A stretch of DNA of 64,000 bases from GCA-2862585 sp965277895 (GTDB taxonomy: Bacteria > Bacteroidota > Bacteroidia > Flavobacteriales > UBA7312): positions 558,001 through 622,000 of the forward strand of contig CBDIDR010000001.1 of the NCBI GenBank assembly GCA_965277895.1, given 5' to 3'. The translations under genes and the position numbers were made by a program. How positions within the stretch are numbered: position 1 is the stretch's first letter; the number at the start of each line of letters is the position of its first letter. Under the pieces are notes generated by a model that was not told the origin of the DNA, searched no databases, and was given only the letters and a program-made list of their open reading frames with translations. Positions 1 to 9,534 of the stretch are shown here, piece by piece.

Positions 1-3000
1 AAAAAGTAAATACTGGTGACGAGCCTATTTCCAATACTATTTGGGGATTAGACGGAACCTATAGAAGAGAGTCAAGCCTTCTAACAAAGATTGTTGACTT
101 TTTACCAATTCTTGAAACAAAAGAGAAATCAACACTAACAGCACAAGGGGAATTTGCACACCTTATTCCAGGGCACCAAAGAGCAATTGGAGAGTCTGGA
201 ACTGCCTATATTGACGACTTTGAAGCGAGTAGTACAGGAATTGATATTAAAAACCCAGGGGCTTGGTTTTTGGCAAGTTTGCCAAACGACCCTAATATTT
301 TCCCAGAATCAATGCTTGAAAATCAAGCACCACGTTTAGGAAATATAAATACGGGAGCTAATAGAGCATTGCTTTCTTGGTACAATATTGACCCTACATT
401 CTATAGAAATTCAAGCACAACGCCATCACATATTGCCAATGATGACAACCAATTGTCTGACCATAATGTAAGAGAAGTTTTAGAAAAAGAGGTATTTCCA
501 AATAAAGACCCACAATACGCTACGCAAGTTTCAAACTTACCTGTATTGAACCTTTATTTTGACCCAACCGAAAGAGGACCCTACAATTATGATACTGAAA
601 ATATAACCACTTCAGGGCTTTTACTCGACCCAGAACAACGCTGGGCGGGGATAATGAGAAAGTTAGAAACCACAGATTTTGAAACACAAAATATTGAGTT
701 TGTAGAATTTTGGCTGATGGATCCATTCAATGAGGATTCTGATAATCAGAATGGCGGTACACTTATGCTTAATTTAGGTAATGTTTCTGAAGATGTGTTG
801 AGAGATGGATTTAAAAGTTTTGAAAACGGCTTACCTTCATCAACAGAATTAGTAAACGTAGATGATACTAGCAGTGTATGGGGAAGAATGCCAACTACTT
901 TTGCCTTAACCAATTCTTTCGATGTTGATGCTGAGTCCAGAGAATTCCAAGACGTTGGCCTCGACGGTCTGAGAGATGTAGATGAAAGAACATTTTTTGA
1001 TACGGCATACATTCAGAAAATTGGAGATGTTTATGGAACAACTAGTCAAGCATACAGTTTAGCACTAGAAGACCCTTCGTCAGATAATTATAACTATTTT
1101 CTTGGTGATGATTTGGACGACGTAAGTGCATCCATTTTAAACAGGTATAAGTATTTTTCTGGAATTGACGGAAACTCTGCTATCCCTAACCCAACACCAA
1201 CTATGTCGACTACAATACCAAATACGGAAGACATAAACTTTGATAATACTCTTAATGAATCGGAAAGCTATTACCACTACAATATTCCAATTTACCCGAA
1301 CATGCAAGTCGGAGAAAGTTACATTACTGATATTCAAGAATCTGTTGCCAAAACGCCAAATGGAAATAGGGTTATAAAATGGTATCAGTTCAAAGTTCCT
1401 GTTCAACAAGCAGATAAAGTTGTAGGCTCGATAAGGGATTTTAAATCCATTCGATTCATTCGAATGCTGTTAAAAGATTTTGAAGAGCCTGTAGTCCTTC
1501 GTTTCGCCACTTTAGAATTAGTTCGTGGAGAGTGGAGACGTTACAATTTCGATCTTAAAACCGAAGGGGAATATGTGCCAAACGACAATGTGTCAAATAC
1601 CTCTTTCGATGTATCAGTAGTAAATATTGAAGAGAATGGAGAGAAAGTTCCTATTCCGTATGTATTGCCACCAGGCATCGAACAAGAGGTCGATAATACA
1701 ACAACTTATGTCAGAAGACAGAACGAACAATCATTAGTATTAAAGGTATGTGATTTAGAAGATGGAGATTCTAGAGCAGCCTATAAAACATTTAATAATG
1801 ACTTCAGGACATATAAACGCCTTAAGATGTATGTTCATGCCGAAGCATCTGGAGAAAACGAATTGGACTTGGCGGATGATGATTTATCCTTATTCATTCG
1901 ATTAGGTACTGATTTTAATGATAACTATTATGAGTATGAAATTCCTTTAAAAGTCACACCTTGGGGCGTTTCAAAACTCGATGATGAATTAATTTGGCCT
2001 ACTGCAAACGAACTAAATATCGCATTTGAGGAACTACTCGATGAGAAGAAACTACGAAATAAAGCCGTAAGAGATGGCAATCATTCAAGTACGACAGATC
2101 CCTTTTCAAGAGCTGGCTCACGAATTACCGTTGTAGGAAATCCAAATCTAAGTAAGGTAAAAACTATAATGTTGGGTATTCGAAACCCTAAGAAAGGTCA
2201 GCCAAATTCTTCTAGTTTTGATGACGGTTCTACTAAATGCGGTGAAGTATGGTTGAATGAATTAAGATTAACCGATTTTGACGAAAGAGGTGGCTATGCT
2301 GCAAATGGTCGAATAAATGCTCGATTAGCTGACTTTGCAAATGTGAACCTTACAGGAAGTATGAGTACCATTGGCTTTGGAACTATCGACCAAAGTCTTA
2401 CTGCACGACAAAAGTATGATGCATACCAATACGATTTTTCATCGTCCTTTGCACTAGGAAATTTCTTCGGTCAAAAAGCCAATATAAAAGTCCCAATGTA
2501 TATCGGAGTGTCGGAGTCTATCCAAAACCCTCAGTACAACCCTCTTGACCCTGATATTACTTTAAAAGCCTCATTAGATGAGCTTGAAACAAAAGAGGAA
2601 AAAGATGTGCTTAAAGAAATTGCTCAAGACCTTACTAAGCGAAAGTCGATAAACTTCACCAACGTTAGAAAAAACAAATCAAATTCTACTTCGAAGAAAA
2701 GTAGGATTTACGACTTAGAAAATTTCTCGACTACTTATTCAAGAAACGAAACTTTTTCTAGAAACTCAAGCCTTAAAGAACGTACTACGGTAACTTCAAA
2801 AATGTCTTTGAATTATAGTTACTCTTCCAAGCCAAAGAATATTAAGCCTTTCCAAAAAGTAAAGCTATTTAAGAACAAATACTTTGCTTTAATTAGAGAC
2901 TTCAACTTCTATACTTTACCAAAGTCGATAACTTTCCAAACGGATTTGGATAGGTATTACAATAAAACTCAGTTTAGAAACTTAAACAACCCAGATTTTA

Positions 3001-4910
3001 TACTATCTCCATTTTACAATAAAGCATTTGTATGGAATAGAAATTACAGCGTTAAGTATGATTTAACACGTACTCTGAAAACGGAGTTTAAAGTAAGAAA
3101 TACGGCTAGCATAGATGAGCCTCTTGGGGAATTAGTGAAGTCTGACCCATACTATTCTGTTAAAAGAGATTCAGTTTGGAATAACATCCTCAATTTTGGT
3201 CGACCTACCCTATACCATCATTCTATTAATGCCAGTTATAATGTGCCACTCTCCAAGTTTCCGTTAACGTCATGGATTAATATGAATACTAAATACACAG
3301 CAAACTATGATTGGTTATCGGCACCTTTAAGTATTCAAAGTTTAGGTAATACCATACAAAACAGTAATAATAAGCAGGTAAATACAACCTTCAACTTCAC
3401 TCAGTTATACAATAAAGTACCATTCCTCAAAAAATTAAATAAGCCTAATCCGCGAAGAGCTTCAAGAACTTCTGCAAGAGTAGTGCAGTTACCAAATGAA
3501 GTTCAAGACACGGTAAAAACATCCATAAAGGATGTAATAAATACTTTGCTGAGAACAACAATGCTAGTGAGAAATGTCTCTATTTCATACAGACAAAATC
3601 AAGGAATTGTAATGCCAGGTTTCACAAAAAAACCTCATTTCTTTGGTCAAGATTGGGATGCTATGGCACCAGGAATACCATTTGCATTGGGTAGTCAGGA
3701 TATAGATATTAGAGAGTTAAGTACTCAAGGAGGCTGGCTGACTAACCGAACAGATTTAAACCAATTCTTTAAACTCACCAACAGCGAAACAGTAAACTTA
3801 AGAGGTACACTTGAGCCAGCTAAAGGCTTCAGAATAGAGCTTACGGCAAATAGAACCAAAACAAATAATTCTCAAGAGATATTTAGGTATGATGATTTGG
3901 TGAACGACTATCAATCTTTCAATGCGATAGAAAATGGAAGTCATAGTATCTCATTTATTAGTTGGAATACTGCTTTTATTCGCGATGCTGAAAACCATTC
4001 AAATCAGACTTTCCAAGAATTTAGAAACAACAGAATTGCTATTGCCAATAGGCTAGCAAATGAAAACCCTTATGATAACTCAATTGTTGATAGTACTGGC
4101 TTTCCATTAGGTTATCAAAGCACCTCACAAGAAGTTTTGATTCCAGCATTTTTAGCGGCTTATGCTGGCAAAAATCCATCCACTGTCAGCCTAAATAAAT
4201 TCCCGAATATACCAATGCCAAATTGGAGAATAAATTTTGATGGACTTAGAAATGTAAAATGGATTAAAAAACGCTTGAATAATATTATTCTTAGCCATTC
4301 ATACCAATCAACTTACAGTGTTGGTAATTATGTTACAAGTTTAGACTATGAACAAGGATTTGAGGACTGGCCAAATGAAGTCAATGAAGCAACTTTAAAC
4401 TACTATGATAAGTATGAAATTAATCAAGTAACGTTAAGAGAAAGTCTTAACCCTTTAATTAAAGTGGATATGACATTCAAAAATAGCTTGACGACTCGTT
4501 TTGAAATCAAAAAGGAACGAACACTTAACCTTGGTTTGAGTAATAATCAGCTAACGGAAAGAGCCTCTAACGAATTGATTATTGGTACGGGCTATAGAAT
4601 TAAAGAATTAACATTCAATGTAAAAGCGGCAGGAAGAGCCAAAAAAATCAGCTCCGACCTAGATTTAAAGTTAGACTTTTCAATACGTTCAAACAAAGTA
4701 GTTATTAGAAAGCTTGAGGAGAATTTAGAGGAAATAACAGGAGGGAATAGTGTGTTGTCTATGAAATTTACCGCTGATTATGTGGTAAGTAGCCGATTTA
4801 ATTTACGTCTATTCTTCGACAAAGTAATGACAAATCCATATGTATCAAATAGCTTTCCATCCGCCGTTACAAATGGAGGATTTAGTGTGAGATTTACCTT
4901 AGCACAATAG
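1..4910 (+). CDS. sprA: SprA, type IX secretion outer-membrane translocon (C-terminal fragment)
   Basis: The frame is open from base 3 to the stop at 4910, giving about 1635 residues of a protein that in Flavobacteriales is usually about 2300-2500 residues, so the N-terminal third lies outside the window. SprA forms the very large outer-membrane beta-barrel through which type IX cargo leaves the cell and is also needed for gliding. Visible support is the motif AYIDDFE near base 210, the repeated EVWLNELRLTDFD-type element near base 2250, and long alternating beta-barrel stretches ending in an aromatic-poor RFTLAQ terminus. The T9SS cargo protein at the other end of the window fits. No internal ATG is the true start. 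Confidence 0.93.
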   Translation, partial: KVNTGDEPISNTIWGLDGTYRRESSLLTKIVDFLPILETKEKSTLTAQGEFAHLIPGHQRAIGESGTAYIDDFEASSTGIDIKNPGAWFLASLPNDPNIFPESMLENQAPRLGNINTGANRALLSWYNIDPTFYRNSSTTPSHIANDDNQLSDHNVREVLEKEVFPNKDPQYATQVSNLPVLNLYFDPTERGPYNYDTENITTSGLLLDPEQRWAGIMRKLETTDFETQNIEFVEFWLMDPFNEDSDNQNGGTLMLNLGNVSEDVLRDGFKSFENGLPSSTELVNVDDTSSVWGRMPTTFALTNSFDVDAESREFQDVGLDGLRDVDERTFFDTAYIQKIGDVYGTTSQAYSLALEDPSSDNYNYFLGDDLDDVSASILNRYKYFSGIDGNSAIPNPTPTMSTTIPNTEDINFDNTLNESESYYHYNIPIYPNMQVGESYITDIQESVAKTPNGNRVIKWYQFKVPVQQADKVVGSIRDFKSIRFIRMLLKDFEEPVVLRFATLELVRGEWRRYNFDLKTEGEYVPNDNVSNTSFDVSVVNIEENGEKVPIPYVLPPGIEQEVDNTTTYVRRQNEQSLVLKVCDLEDGDSRAAYKTFNNDFRTYKRLKMYVHAEASGENELDLADDDLSLFIRLGTDFNDNYYEYEIPLKVTPWGVSKLDDELIWPTANELNIAFEELLDEKKLRNKAVRDGNHSSTTDPFSRAGSRITVVGNPNLSKVKTIMLGIRNPKKGQPNSSSFDDGSTKCGEVWLNELRLTDFDERGGYAANGRINARLADFANVNLTGSMSTIGFGTIDQSLTARQKYDAYQYDFSSSFALGNFFGQKANIKVPMYIGVSESIQNPQYNPLDPDITLKASLDELETKEEKDVLKEIAQDLTKRKSINFTNVRKNKSNSTSKKSRIYDLENFSTTYSRNETFSRNSSLKERTTVTSKMSLNYSYSSKPKNIKPFQKVKLFKNKYFALIRDFNFYTLPKSITFQTDLDRYYNKTQFRNLNNPDFILSPFYNKAFVWNRNYSVKYDLTRTLKTEFKVRNTASIDEPLGELVKSDPYYSVKRDSVWNNILNFGRPTLYHHSINASYNVPLSKFPLTSWINMNTKYTANYDWLSAPLSIQSLGNTIQNSNNKQVNTTFNFTQLYNKVPFLKKLNKPNPRRASRTSARVVQLPNEVQDTVKTSIKDVINTLLRTTMLVRNVSISYRQNQGIVMPGFTKKPHFFGQDWDAMAPGIPFALGSQDIDIRELSTQGGWLTNRTDLNQFFKLTNSETVNLRGTLEPAKGFRIELTANRTKTNNSQEIFRYDDLVNDYQSFNAIENGSHSISFISWNTAFIRDAENHSNQTFQEFRNNRIAIANRLANENPYDNSIVDSTGFPLGYQSTSQEVLIPAFLAAYAGKNPSTVSLNKFPNIPMPNWRINFDGLRNVKWIKKRLNNIILSHSYQSTYSVGNYVTSLDYEQGFEDWPNEVNEATLNYYDKYEINQVTLRESLNPLIKVDMTFKNSLTTRFEIKKERTLNLGLSNNQLTERASNELIIGTGYRIKELTFNVKAAGRAKKISSDLDLKLDFSIRSNKVVIRKLEENLEEITGGNSVLSMKFTADYVVSSRFNLRLFFDKVMTNPYVSNSFPSAVTNGGFSVRFTLAQ

Positions 4911-4916
4911 AAAAAC

Positions 4917-4940
4917 AATACGACAAATTGTTGTATTTTT
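4917..4940 (+). terminator. hairpin terminator after sprA
   Basis: Nine base pairs (4917-4925 with 4929-4937, one G-T wobble) close a 3-nt loop and are followed by a short T run. The right arm overlaps the -7 box of gcvH. The T run is short, so termination is probably partial. Confidence 0.5.
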
Positions 4941-4941
4941 G
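4934..4941 (+). promoter_or_regulatory. gcvH -7 promoter box
   Basis: TATTTTTG matches the Bacteroidota -7 consensus TAnnTTTG, 21 nt before the gcvH ATG. No clear -33 TTTG is visible at the expected spacing. Confidence 0.5.
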
Positions 4942-4962
4942 CACCAATAAAATTTTAAAAAC

Positions 4963-5340
4963 ATGAATATTCCAGCTGAATTAAAGTATACTAAAGATCA
5001 CGAATGGGTAAGAATTGAAGGTGATGAAGCGGTAGTAGGAATCACGGATTTTGCACAAAGCGAATTGGGTGATATCGTTTTCGTTGAAATTGAAACGGAA
5101 GGCGAAACTATTGACAAAGAAGAAGTTTTTGGAACAGTAGAAGCTGTAAAAACCGTATCGGACTTATTCATGCCGCTTTCTGGAGAAATATTGACCTTTA
5201 ACCCTGATTTGGAAGATGCTCCAGAAACCGTAAATTCAGACCCTTATGGTGCAGGCTGGATGATTCGTATAAAGCTATCTGATACTTCAGAATTAGATGG
5301 TTTGTTATCTGCTGATGATTACAAGGATTTGATTCATTAA
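4963..5340 (+). CDS. gcvH: Glycine cleavage system H protein
   Basis: This 125-residue protein is the lipoyl carrier that shuttles the aminomethyl group between the P, T and L proteins of the cytosolic glycine cleavage complex. The length is typical of the family. The lipoylated lysine is K63 in GTVEAVKTVSDL, and the N-terminal KYTKDHEW is the usual family opening. The stop codon overlaps the ATG of the next gene by one base, so the two are translationally coupled. The other glycine cleavage genes are not in the window, as is usual in Bacteroidota, where gcvH is often followed by a VanZ-like gene. Confidence 0.97.
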   Translation: MNIPAELKYTKDHEWVRIEGDEAVVGITDFAQSELGDIVFVEIETEGETIDKEEVFGTVEAVKTVSDLFMPLSGEILTFNPDLEDAPETVNSDPYGAGWMIRIKLSDTSELDGLLSADDYKDLIH

Positions 5341-5717
5341 TGCGTTACACTTTCGCTATATCATGGTTAGTGTTAATAGCGATACTACACGCACTTCCTG
5401 GTGACGATATCTCAAAATTTGATTTTTTGAATAGGCTACATATCGATAAGTTAGTTCATGCCACGCTTTTTATGATTGCTTTTATCTTATTAGCATATGC
5501 TGATAAAAGGCAATATAATTTAACCTCATTCCGTTATACGATAGTAGGCTTAGCCATGTACGGTCTTGCTTTAGAATATTCTCAAGGCTATTTTTTTGAA
5601 AATAGAAGCATGGATATCTTTGATTGGCTAGCTGATATTTGTGGAATTTTGATAGGCATTTTACTTTTTCGTAAAATTCCCTTTTCAACCTCAACCACTT
5701 CTTGTAAAAAAGTTTAA
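5340..5717 (+). CDS. VanZ-like membrane protein
   Basis: This 125-residue protein has about four predicted membrane helices (near residues 4-20, 37-54, 64-82 and 94-110). It carries the VanZ-family pattern of a DKLVH element after the first helix and an EYSQ...R..D..D segment before the last. VanZ of enterococci gives low-level teicoplanin resistance, but the role of the short Bacteroidota members is unknown and no antibiotic phenotype should be assumed. The start overlaps the gcvH stop (TAATG), which supports the chosen ATG. It is probably cotranscribed with gcvH. Confidence 0.8.
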   Translation: MRYTFAISWLVLIAILHALPGDDISKFDFLNRLHIDKLVHATLFMIAFILLAYADKRQYNLTSFRYTIVGLAMYGLALEYSQGYFFENRSMDIFDWLADICGILIGILLFRKIPFSTSTTSCKKV

Positions 5718-5722
5718 ATTTG
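5715..5722 (+). promoter_or_regulatory. -7 promoter box for the tonB-like gene
   Basis: TAAATTTG fits TAnnTTTG and lies 20 nt before the ATG at 5743, overlapping the end of the vanZ-like gene. Confidence 0.45.
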
Positions 5723-5742
5723 TTGAGTAACATTTATTGAAT

Positions 5743-6414
5743 ATGGACCCAAAGAAAAATCCTAAAGTCGATTTAGAGAAAAAAAGAGGCTTATTTATGC
5801 AAATAGGTTTGGCTTTATCTCTTTTGATAGTTCTTGGTGCTTTTGAATACAGAACTTATGAAAAAGTAGTGTCTTCTCTTGGTGACTTAATTTTAGAGGC
5901 TGATTTCGAAGAAGAAATCGAGAATACCTTTAGAGAAGAAAAACCACCTCCACCTCCACCTCCACCACCAGATGAAATCGTTATCGTTGAAAACGAAGAG
6001 GAAATTGAAGAAACGATTATTGAAGAAACGGAGTCAGATGAAGATTTAGAAGTTATTGAAGAAGAGGAAGAGACAACAGATGAGGTCTTTATGGTCGTTG
6101 AGGATATGCCTCGATTCGAAGGGTGTTCTGATGAAATATGTACTCAAACTAAAATAATGCAGTTCATCGCCAGAAAAACAAAGTATCCACCAATTGCTAA
6201 GGAAAACAATATTACTGGAAGGGTGTTTGTCAGTTTTGTAGTTGATAAAACAGGCTCGGTAACAAATGTTAAAATTCTTAGAGGTGTAGACAAATACCTA
6301 GATGCTGAGGCGGTTAGAGTTGTAAAAAGCCTTCCTAAGTTTAGGCCAGGAAAGCAAAGAGGAAAACCCGTAAAGGTGCAATACAACGTGCCAATCAGCT
6401 TTAGACTAAACTAA
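5743..6414 (+). CDS. TonB-family energy transducer
   Basis: The 223-residue protein has a short cytoplasmic N-terminus, one membrane anchor (about residues 17-34), a run of nine prolines (68-76), a strongly acidic Glu-rich linker, and a C-terminal TonB domain (about 140-223) with the GRVFVSFVVDKTGSV and FRPGKQRGKPV elements. TonB proteins couple the proton motive force at the inner membrane to outer-membrane receptors through ExbB/ExbD, which are not in this window. I start at the ATG at 5743 rather than the in-frame TTG six bases upstream. A strong terminator follows, so this is the end of the transcription unit. Confidence 0.9.
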   Translation: MDPKKNPKVDLEKKRGLFMQIGLALSLLIVLGAFEYRTYEKVVSSLGDLILEADFEEEIENTFREEKPPPPPPPPPDEIVIVENEEEIEETIIEETESDEDLEVIEEEEETTDEVFMVVEDMPRFEGCSDEICTQTKIMQFIARKTKYPPIAKENNITGRVFVSFVVDKTGSVTNVKILRGVDKYLDAEAVRVVKSLPKFRPGKQRGKPVKVQYNVPISFRLN

Positions 6415-6435
6415 GTTTTAATTAATAATTTTAAG

Positions 6436-6464
6436 AGGCTTGTCATTTTTGGCAAGCCTTTTTT
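6436..6464 (+). terminator. Rho-independent terminator after the tonB-like gene
   Basis: A 9-bp stem AGGCTTGTC / GGCAAGCCT (one wobble pair) with a 6-nt loop is followed by a run of T. This is the clearest terminator in the window. Confidence 0.9.
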
Positions 6465-6514
6465 AGTGTCCATAAAAAAAGTATTTTTATAGACTTTACC
6501 AATTCAGAGCATTT

Positions 6515-7264
6515 ATGACTGATTCTATTACTGGTTTTTTCGATTCTACCTATCTAAAAACATCCGAGCAACAACATATTTCGGAAGAAGAAAATATAGC
6601 TAATGTCACTTCTGTAATCAATGAAGCCATTGACTATAAATTCAAACTTGTAATGATACGTCAGTCGTACATTTCACTAGCTAGAAAGTTAATATCAGCT
6701 AAAGAAAGCAACGTTCTTATTGGAACCGTCATCGATTTTCCTTTAGGAGATTCGCCTTACCAACAAAAGCTCGATGAAATACAATCAGCTATTAATTTGG
6801 GAGTAGACGAAATAGATATAGTCATAAACTACAACAGTTTTATCAATTGCAATATTTCAGAAATTACCGATGAGGTTTTACTGTGCACGTCCTTATGTCT
6901 TAAAAATGGCAAAATAGCGAAGTGGATTATTGAGTCTGCTGCCCTAACAAACGATGAAATATCATCAATTTGTACCCTTATTAAGAATACTGTCATTGAA
7001 AATTTTGGCACTCAAAAAGCCAATGATGTTTTTGTAAAATCCTCAACAGGTTTTTTTAAAACTATTGACGGAAGTCCCAGTGGTGCGACAGCTGAAGGAA
7101 TTGAAATTATGGTAAAATATTCATCTCCTTTACCAGTGAAGGCATCAGGAGGAATTCGCAATAGAGAAGATGCCAACCGTATGATTAATCTAGGAGTTAA
7201 ACGACTTGGGACATCTTCGGCACTTAAAATTTTTAAAGGCCTAGAAAGCAATTCTGATTATTAG
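6515..7264 (+). CDS. deoC: Deoxyribose-phosphate aldolase
   Basis: This 249-residue TIM-barrel class I aldolase cleaves 2-deoxyribose 5-phosphate to acetaldehyde and glyceraldehyde 3-phosphate in deoxynucleoside catabolism. The Schiff-base lysine is K175 in VKSSTGF, the second lysine is K209 in VKASGGIR, and D102 in DEIDIVIN matches the catalytic Asp of the E. coli enzyme. The length is normal. It stands alone after a terminator and before the polysaccharide locus, which begins 18 nt downstream, so some readthrough into that locus is possible. Confidence 0.95.
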   Translation: MTDSITGFFDSTYLKTSEQQHISEEENIANVTSVINEAIDYKFKLVMIRQSYISLARKLISAKESNVLIGTVIDFPLGDSPYQQKLDEIQSAINLGVDEIDIVINYNSFINCNISEITDEVLLCTSLCLKNGKIAKWIIESAALTNDEISSICTLIKNTVIENFGTQKANDVFVKSSTGFFKTIDGSPSGATAEGIEIMVKYSSPLPVKASGGIRNREDANRMINLGVKRLGTSSALKIFKGLESNSDY

Positions 7265-7282
7265 TAATTCAAGAAGTATTCA

Positions 7283-8614
7283 TTGAATAAAATTAGAACA
7301 TATCTAAAAAGTTTGTACGATGATGTCCATTTGATGGAGTTATTGAGAGGAGCTTCAAGTACTTTAATGATAAAATTATTTGGACTTGTTGTAGGCTATG
7401 GCTTTGCAATTTACATAACCAATAAGTACGGAGCGTTTGTGTTTGGGCAGTATGTAACGGCTTTATTGGTGGTAGAAATATTGAGTATTATTTCGAGGTT
7501 AGGAATCGACACTTCACTAGTTAGATTTATTTCAAAATATGCTAAGAACGGCTCGGTAAATTTGATTAATCAGTTATATTTCAAATCGGTTGCACTAGTC
7601 ACTTTTTCCGCTATTTTCTTCACTTTACTCTTATTGTTTTTTTCTGTTGAAATAGCAGAATTTATGAACCTCAACAGAGATTATTTGTTAGTAGTTTCAT
7701 TTTCCTTTATTCCTTTGGTGCTATTTTATATGAATGTTCAGGCGATACGTGGACTAAAAAAAATGTTGTCGTATTCATTTCTAAATAATGTAGCGATTAC
7801 ATTAGGTGTATTCATCCTATTGGTAATGTTTTCTATGTTTACCACATCGGAGATGCTACCTATTTATGCTTATGTTTCAAGTGTATTCATTCTTACATTA
7901 TTATCCTATTTTTTATGGTTCAATCACAAAGCAAAAGTTAGTGTAGAGAATATCGTTAATGAGGAGCCATTGTCAACTAATGAATTACTTACCACTTCGT
8001 TTCCGCTATTGCTTGGGCAATCGATGATGATAATTATGGGAAAAGTGGATTTATTTATGTTGGCAAATATTAGTGGTTCAGTTCAAGTAGGGATATATAA
8101 TATTGCCCTGAAATTATCAATGTTATCATACATGGGGCTTATGGCAGTGAATAGTATTGCTGCTCCGAAATTTTCTGAAATACATTCTACTGGAGATATA
8201 GAAGCACTAAAAAAGATAGTTCAACAATCCACTAAAACAATTTTTTGGGTGAGCATCCCTGTACTAACCATATTATTACTTTTCCCAGAATACATTTTGA
8301 GTGTTTTTGGCGATGAGTTTAAAGTAGCATCTTATACTTTGATCATATTGTCTATAGGTAAAATGTTTAGTGCAATTTCGGGTTCTGTAGGTACATTTTT
8401 ACAAATGGTTGGCAAGCAAAAAGTATTTCAAAACATACTTATCTTAGCAGCAATCATTAATGTAGGTTTAAATTATTTGCTGATACCTATTTATTGTATT
8501 GGTGGAGCAGCCATAGCAAGTGCAGTTTCTGGAATATTTTGGAATGCGTTGATGATAATTTATATTAAAAAGAATTTCGGTTTTTATACCATATATATAC
8601 CTTGGATTAAATGA
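7283..8614 (+). CDS. Polysaccharide flippase (Wzx/MATE-like oligosaccharide transporter)
   Basis: This integral membrane protein of up to 443 residues has about 12-14 hydrophobic helices. It shows the N-terminal RGASSTLMIKLFGLVVGYG element common to the polysaccharide biosynthesis (RfbX/Wzx) family. Members move undecaprenyl-linked repeat units across the inner membrane. The start at 7283 is TTG; an ATG at 7334 (MELLRG) is an alternative that keeps the whole family domain. It overlaps the next gene by 4 nt (ATGA), and it opens the surface polysaccharide locus together with the polymerase, transferases and modifying enzymes. Confidence 0.88.
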   Translation: MNKIRTYLKSLYDDVHLMELLRGASSTLMIKLFGLVVGYGFAIYITNKYGAFVFGQYVTALLVVEILSIISRLGIDTSLVRFISKYAKNGSVNLINQLYFKSVALVTFSAIFFTLLLLFFSVEIAEFMNLNRDYLLVVSFSFIPLVLFYMNVQAIRGLKKMLSYSFLNNVAITLGVFILLVMFSMFTTSEMLPIYAYVSSVFILTLLSYFLWFNHKAKVSVENIVNEEPLSTNELLTTSFPLLLGQSMMIIMGKVDLFMLANISGSVQVGIYNIALKLSMLSYMGLMAVNSIAAPKFSEIHSTGDIEALKKIVQQSTKTIFWVSIPVLTILLLFPEYILSVFGDEFKVASYTLIILSIGKMFSAISGSVGTFLQMVGKQKVFQNILILAAIINVGLNYLLIPIYCIGGAAIASAVSGIFWNALMIIYIKKNFGFYTIYIPWIK

Positions 8615-9534
8615 TAAAGTATCCTAATTTTTTTATTGTTGGAGCTCCAAAGTCAGGAACGACTTCGCTTTATCATTATTTGAAGCAGCACCCTGATATA
8701 TCTATTCCAGAGAAAGAGCCCAGATATTTCATTAAAGATTCAATTCTTGGGGTATCAGAGGAAGATCCAATAAAACCCTATCTGCTACGCAGTTCTATTC
8801 TAGATGAAAACGAATATTTTGACCTATATAAAGACAAGACGGAAAAGATTTTGTGTGACTCCAGTACTCAGTATTTGTTTCATCATGACGAGGTTATCCC
8901 AAAGATTAAAGCCTTGGAGAATGAACCCAAAATATTAATCTTATTGAGAAACCCAATCGATAGAGCATATTCGAATTATCAGCACAATCTATCAACATTT
9001 GAGAATCTAAGTTTTGAAGAAGCTATTAATCAAGAGCAACAACGCTCGGACAAAAAATTTAATTCCTTTTGGTATTATCAAGGCTTAAGTTTGTATTCTA
9101 ATCAGGTTAGAGCCTATCAAAAAGAATTTAAAGATGTTAAAGTCTTATTTTTTGAAAATTTCATAAAAGATATCAATGGAACACTGTCAGATATCTTTGA
9201 CTTTTTAGAAATAGATTCCTCTTTTGAGCCATCTAACTTTATGGTGAACAAGAAGAGTACAGGTGTTCCAAAAAGAAAATGGGTGAATTCTCTGTTGCAA
9301 TATTTTTCAGGACTTTCATTTCTAAAAAACAGTTTTTATAGACTTTTTGGAAAGGAGAAAACTAAACTCATCAGAGAGTTGGTTATGCGAAAAAACTTAA
9401 CTAAAACAAAGAAGGGAATTGATGATAAGCTTAGACTACAATTAGAATCTTTTTTCTTGGATGACGTGAATAAATTAAAAGAGATATTAAATTTACAGAA
9501 TGTCAATTGGCTGAATAATGGAAAGGATTCATAA
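8611..9534 (+). CDS. PAPS-dependent sulfotransferase
   Basis: This 307-residue protein transfers sulfate from PAPS to a hydroxyl or amino group, here most likely on a surface glycan. The 5-phosphosulfate-binding loop GAPKSGTTSL lies at residues 11-20, and the 3-phosphate-binding element LLRNPIDRAYSNY has R113 and S121. It overlaps both neighbours in a tight polysaccharide operon. The second sulfotransferase at 13343 is related but clearly different in sequence, so the two probably sulfate different positions. The acceptor cannot be read from sequence. Confidence 0.9.
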   Translation: MIKYPNFFIVGAPKSGTTSLYHYLKQHPDISIPEKEPRYFIKDSILGVSEEDPIKPYLLRSSILDENEYFDLYKDKTEKILCDSSTQYLFHHDEVIPKIKALENEPKILILLRNPIDRAYSNYQHNLSTFENLSFEEAINQEQQRSDKKFNSFWYYQGLSLYSNQVRAYQKEFKDVKVLFFENFIKDINGTLSDIFDFLEIDSSFEPSNFMVNKKSTGVPKRKWVNSLLQYFSGLSFLKNSFYRLFGKEKTKLIRELVMRKNLTKTKKGIDDKLRLQLESFFLDDVNKLKEILNLQNVNWLNNGKDS

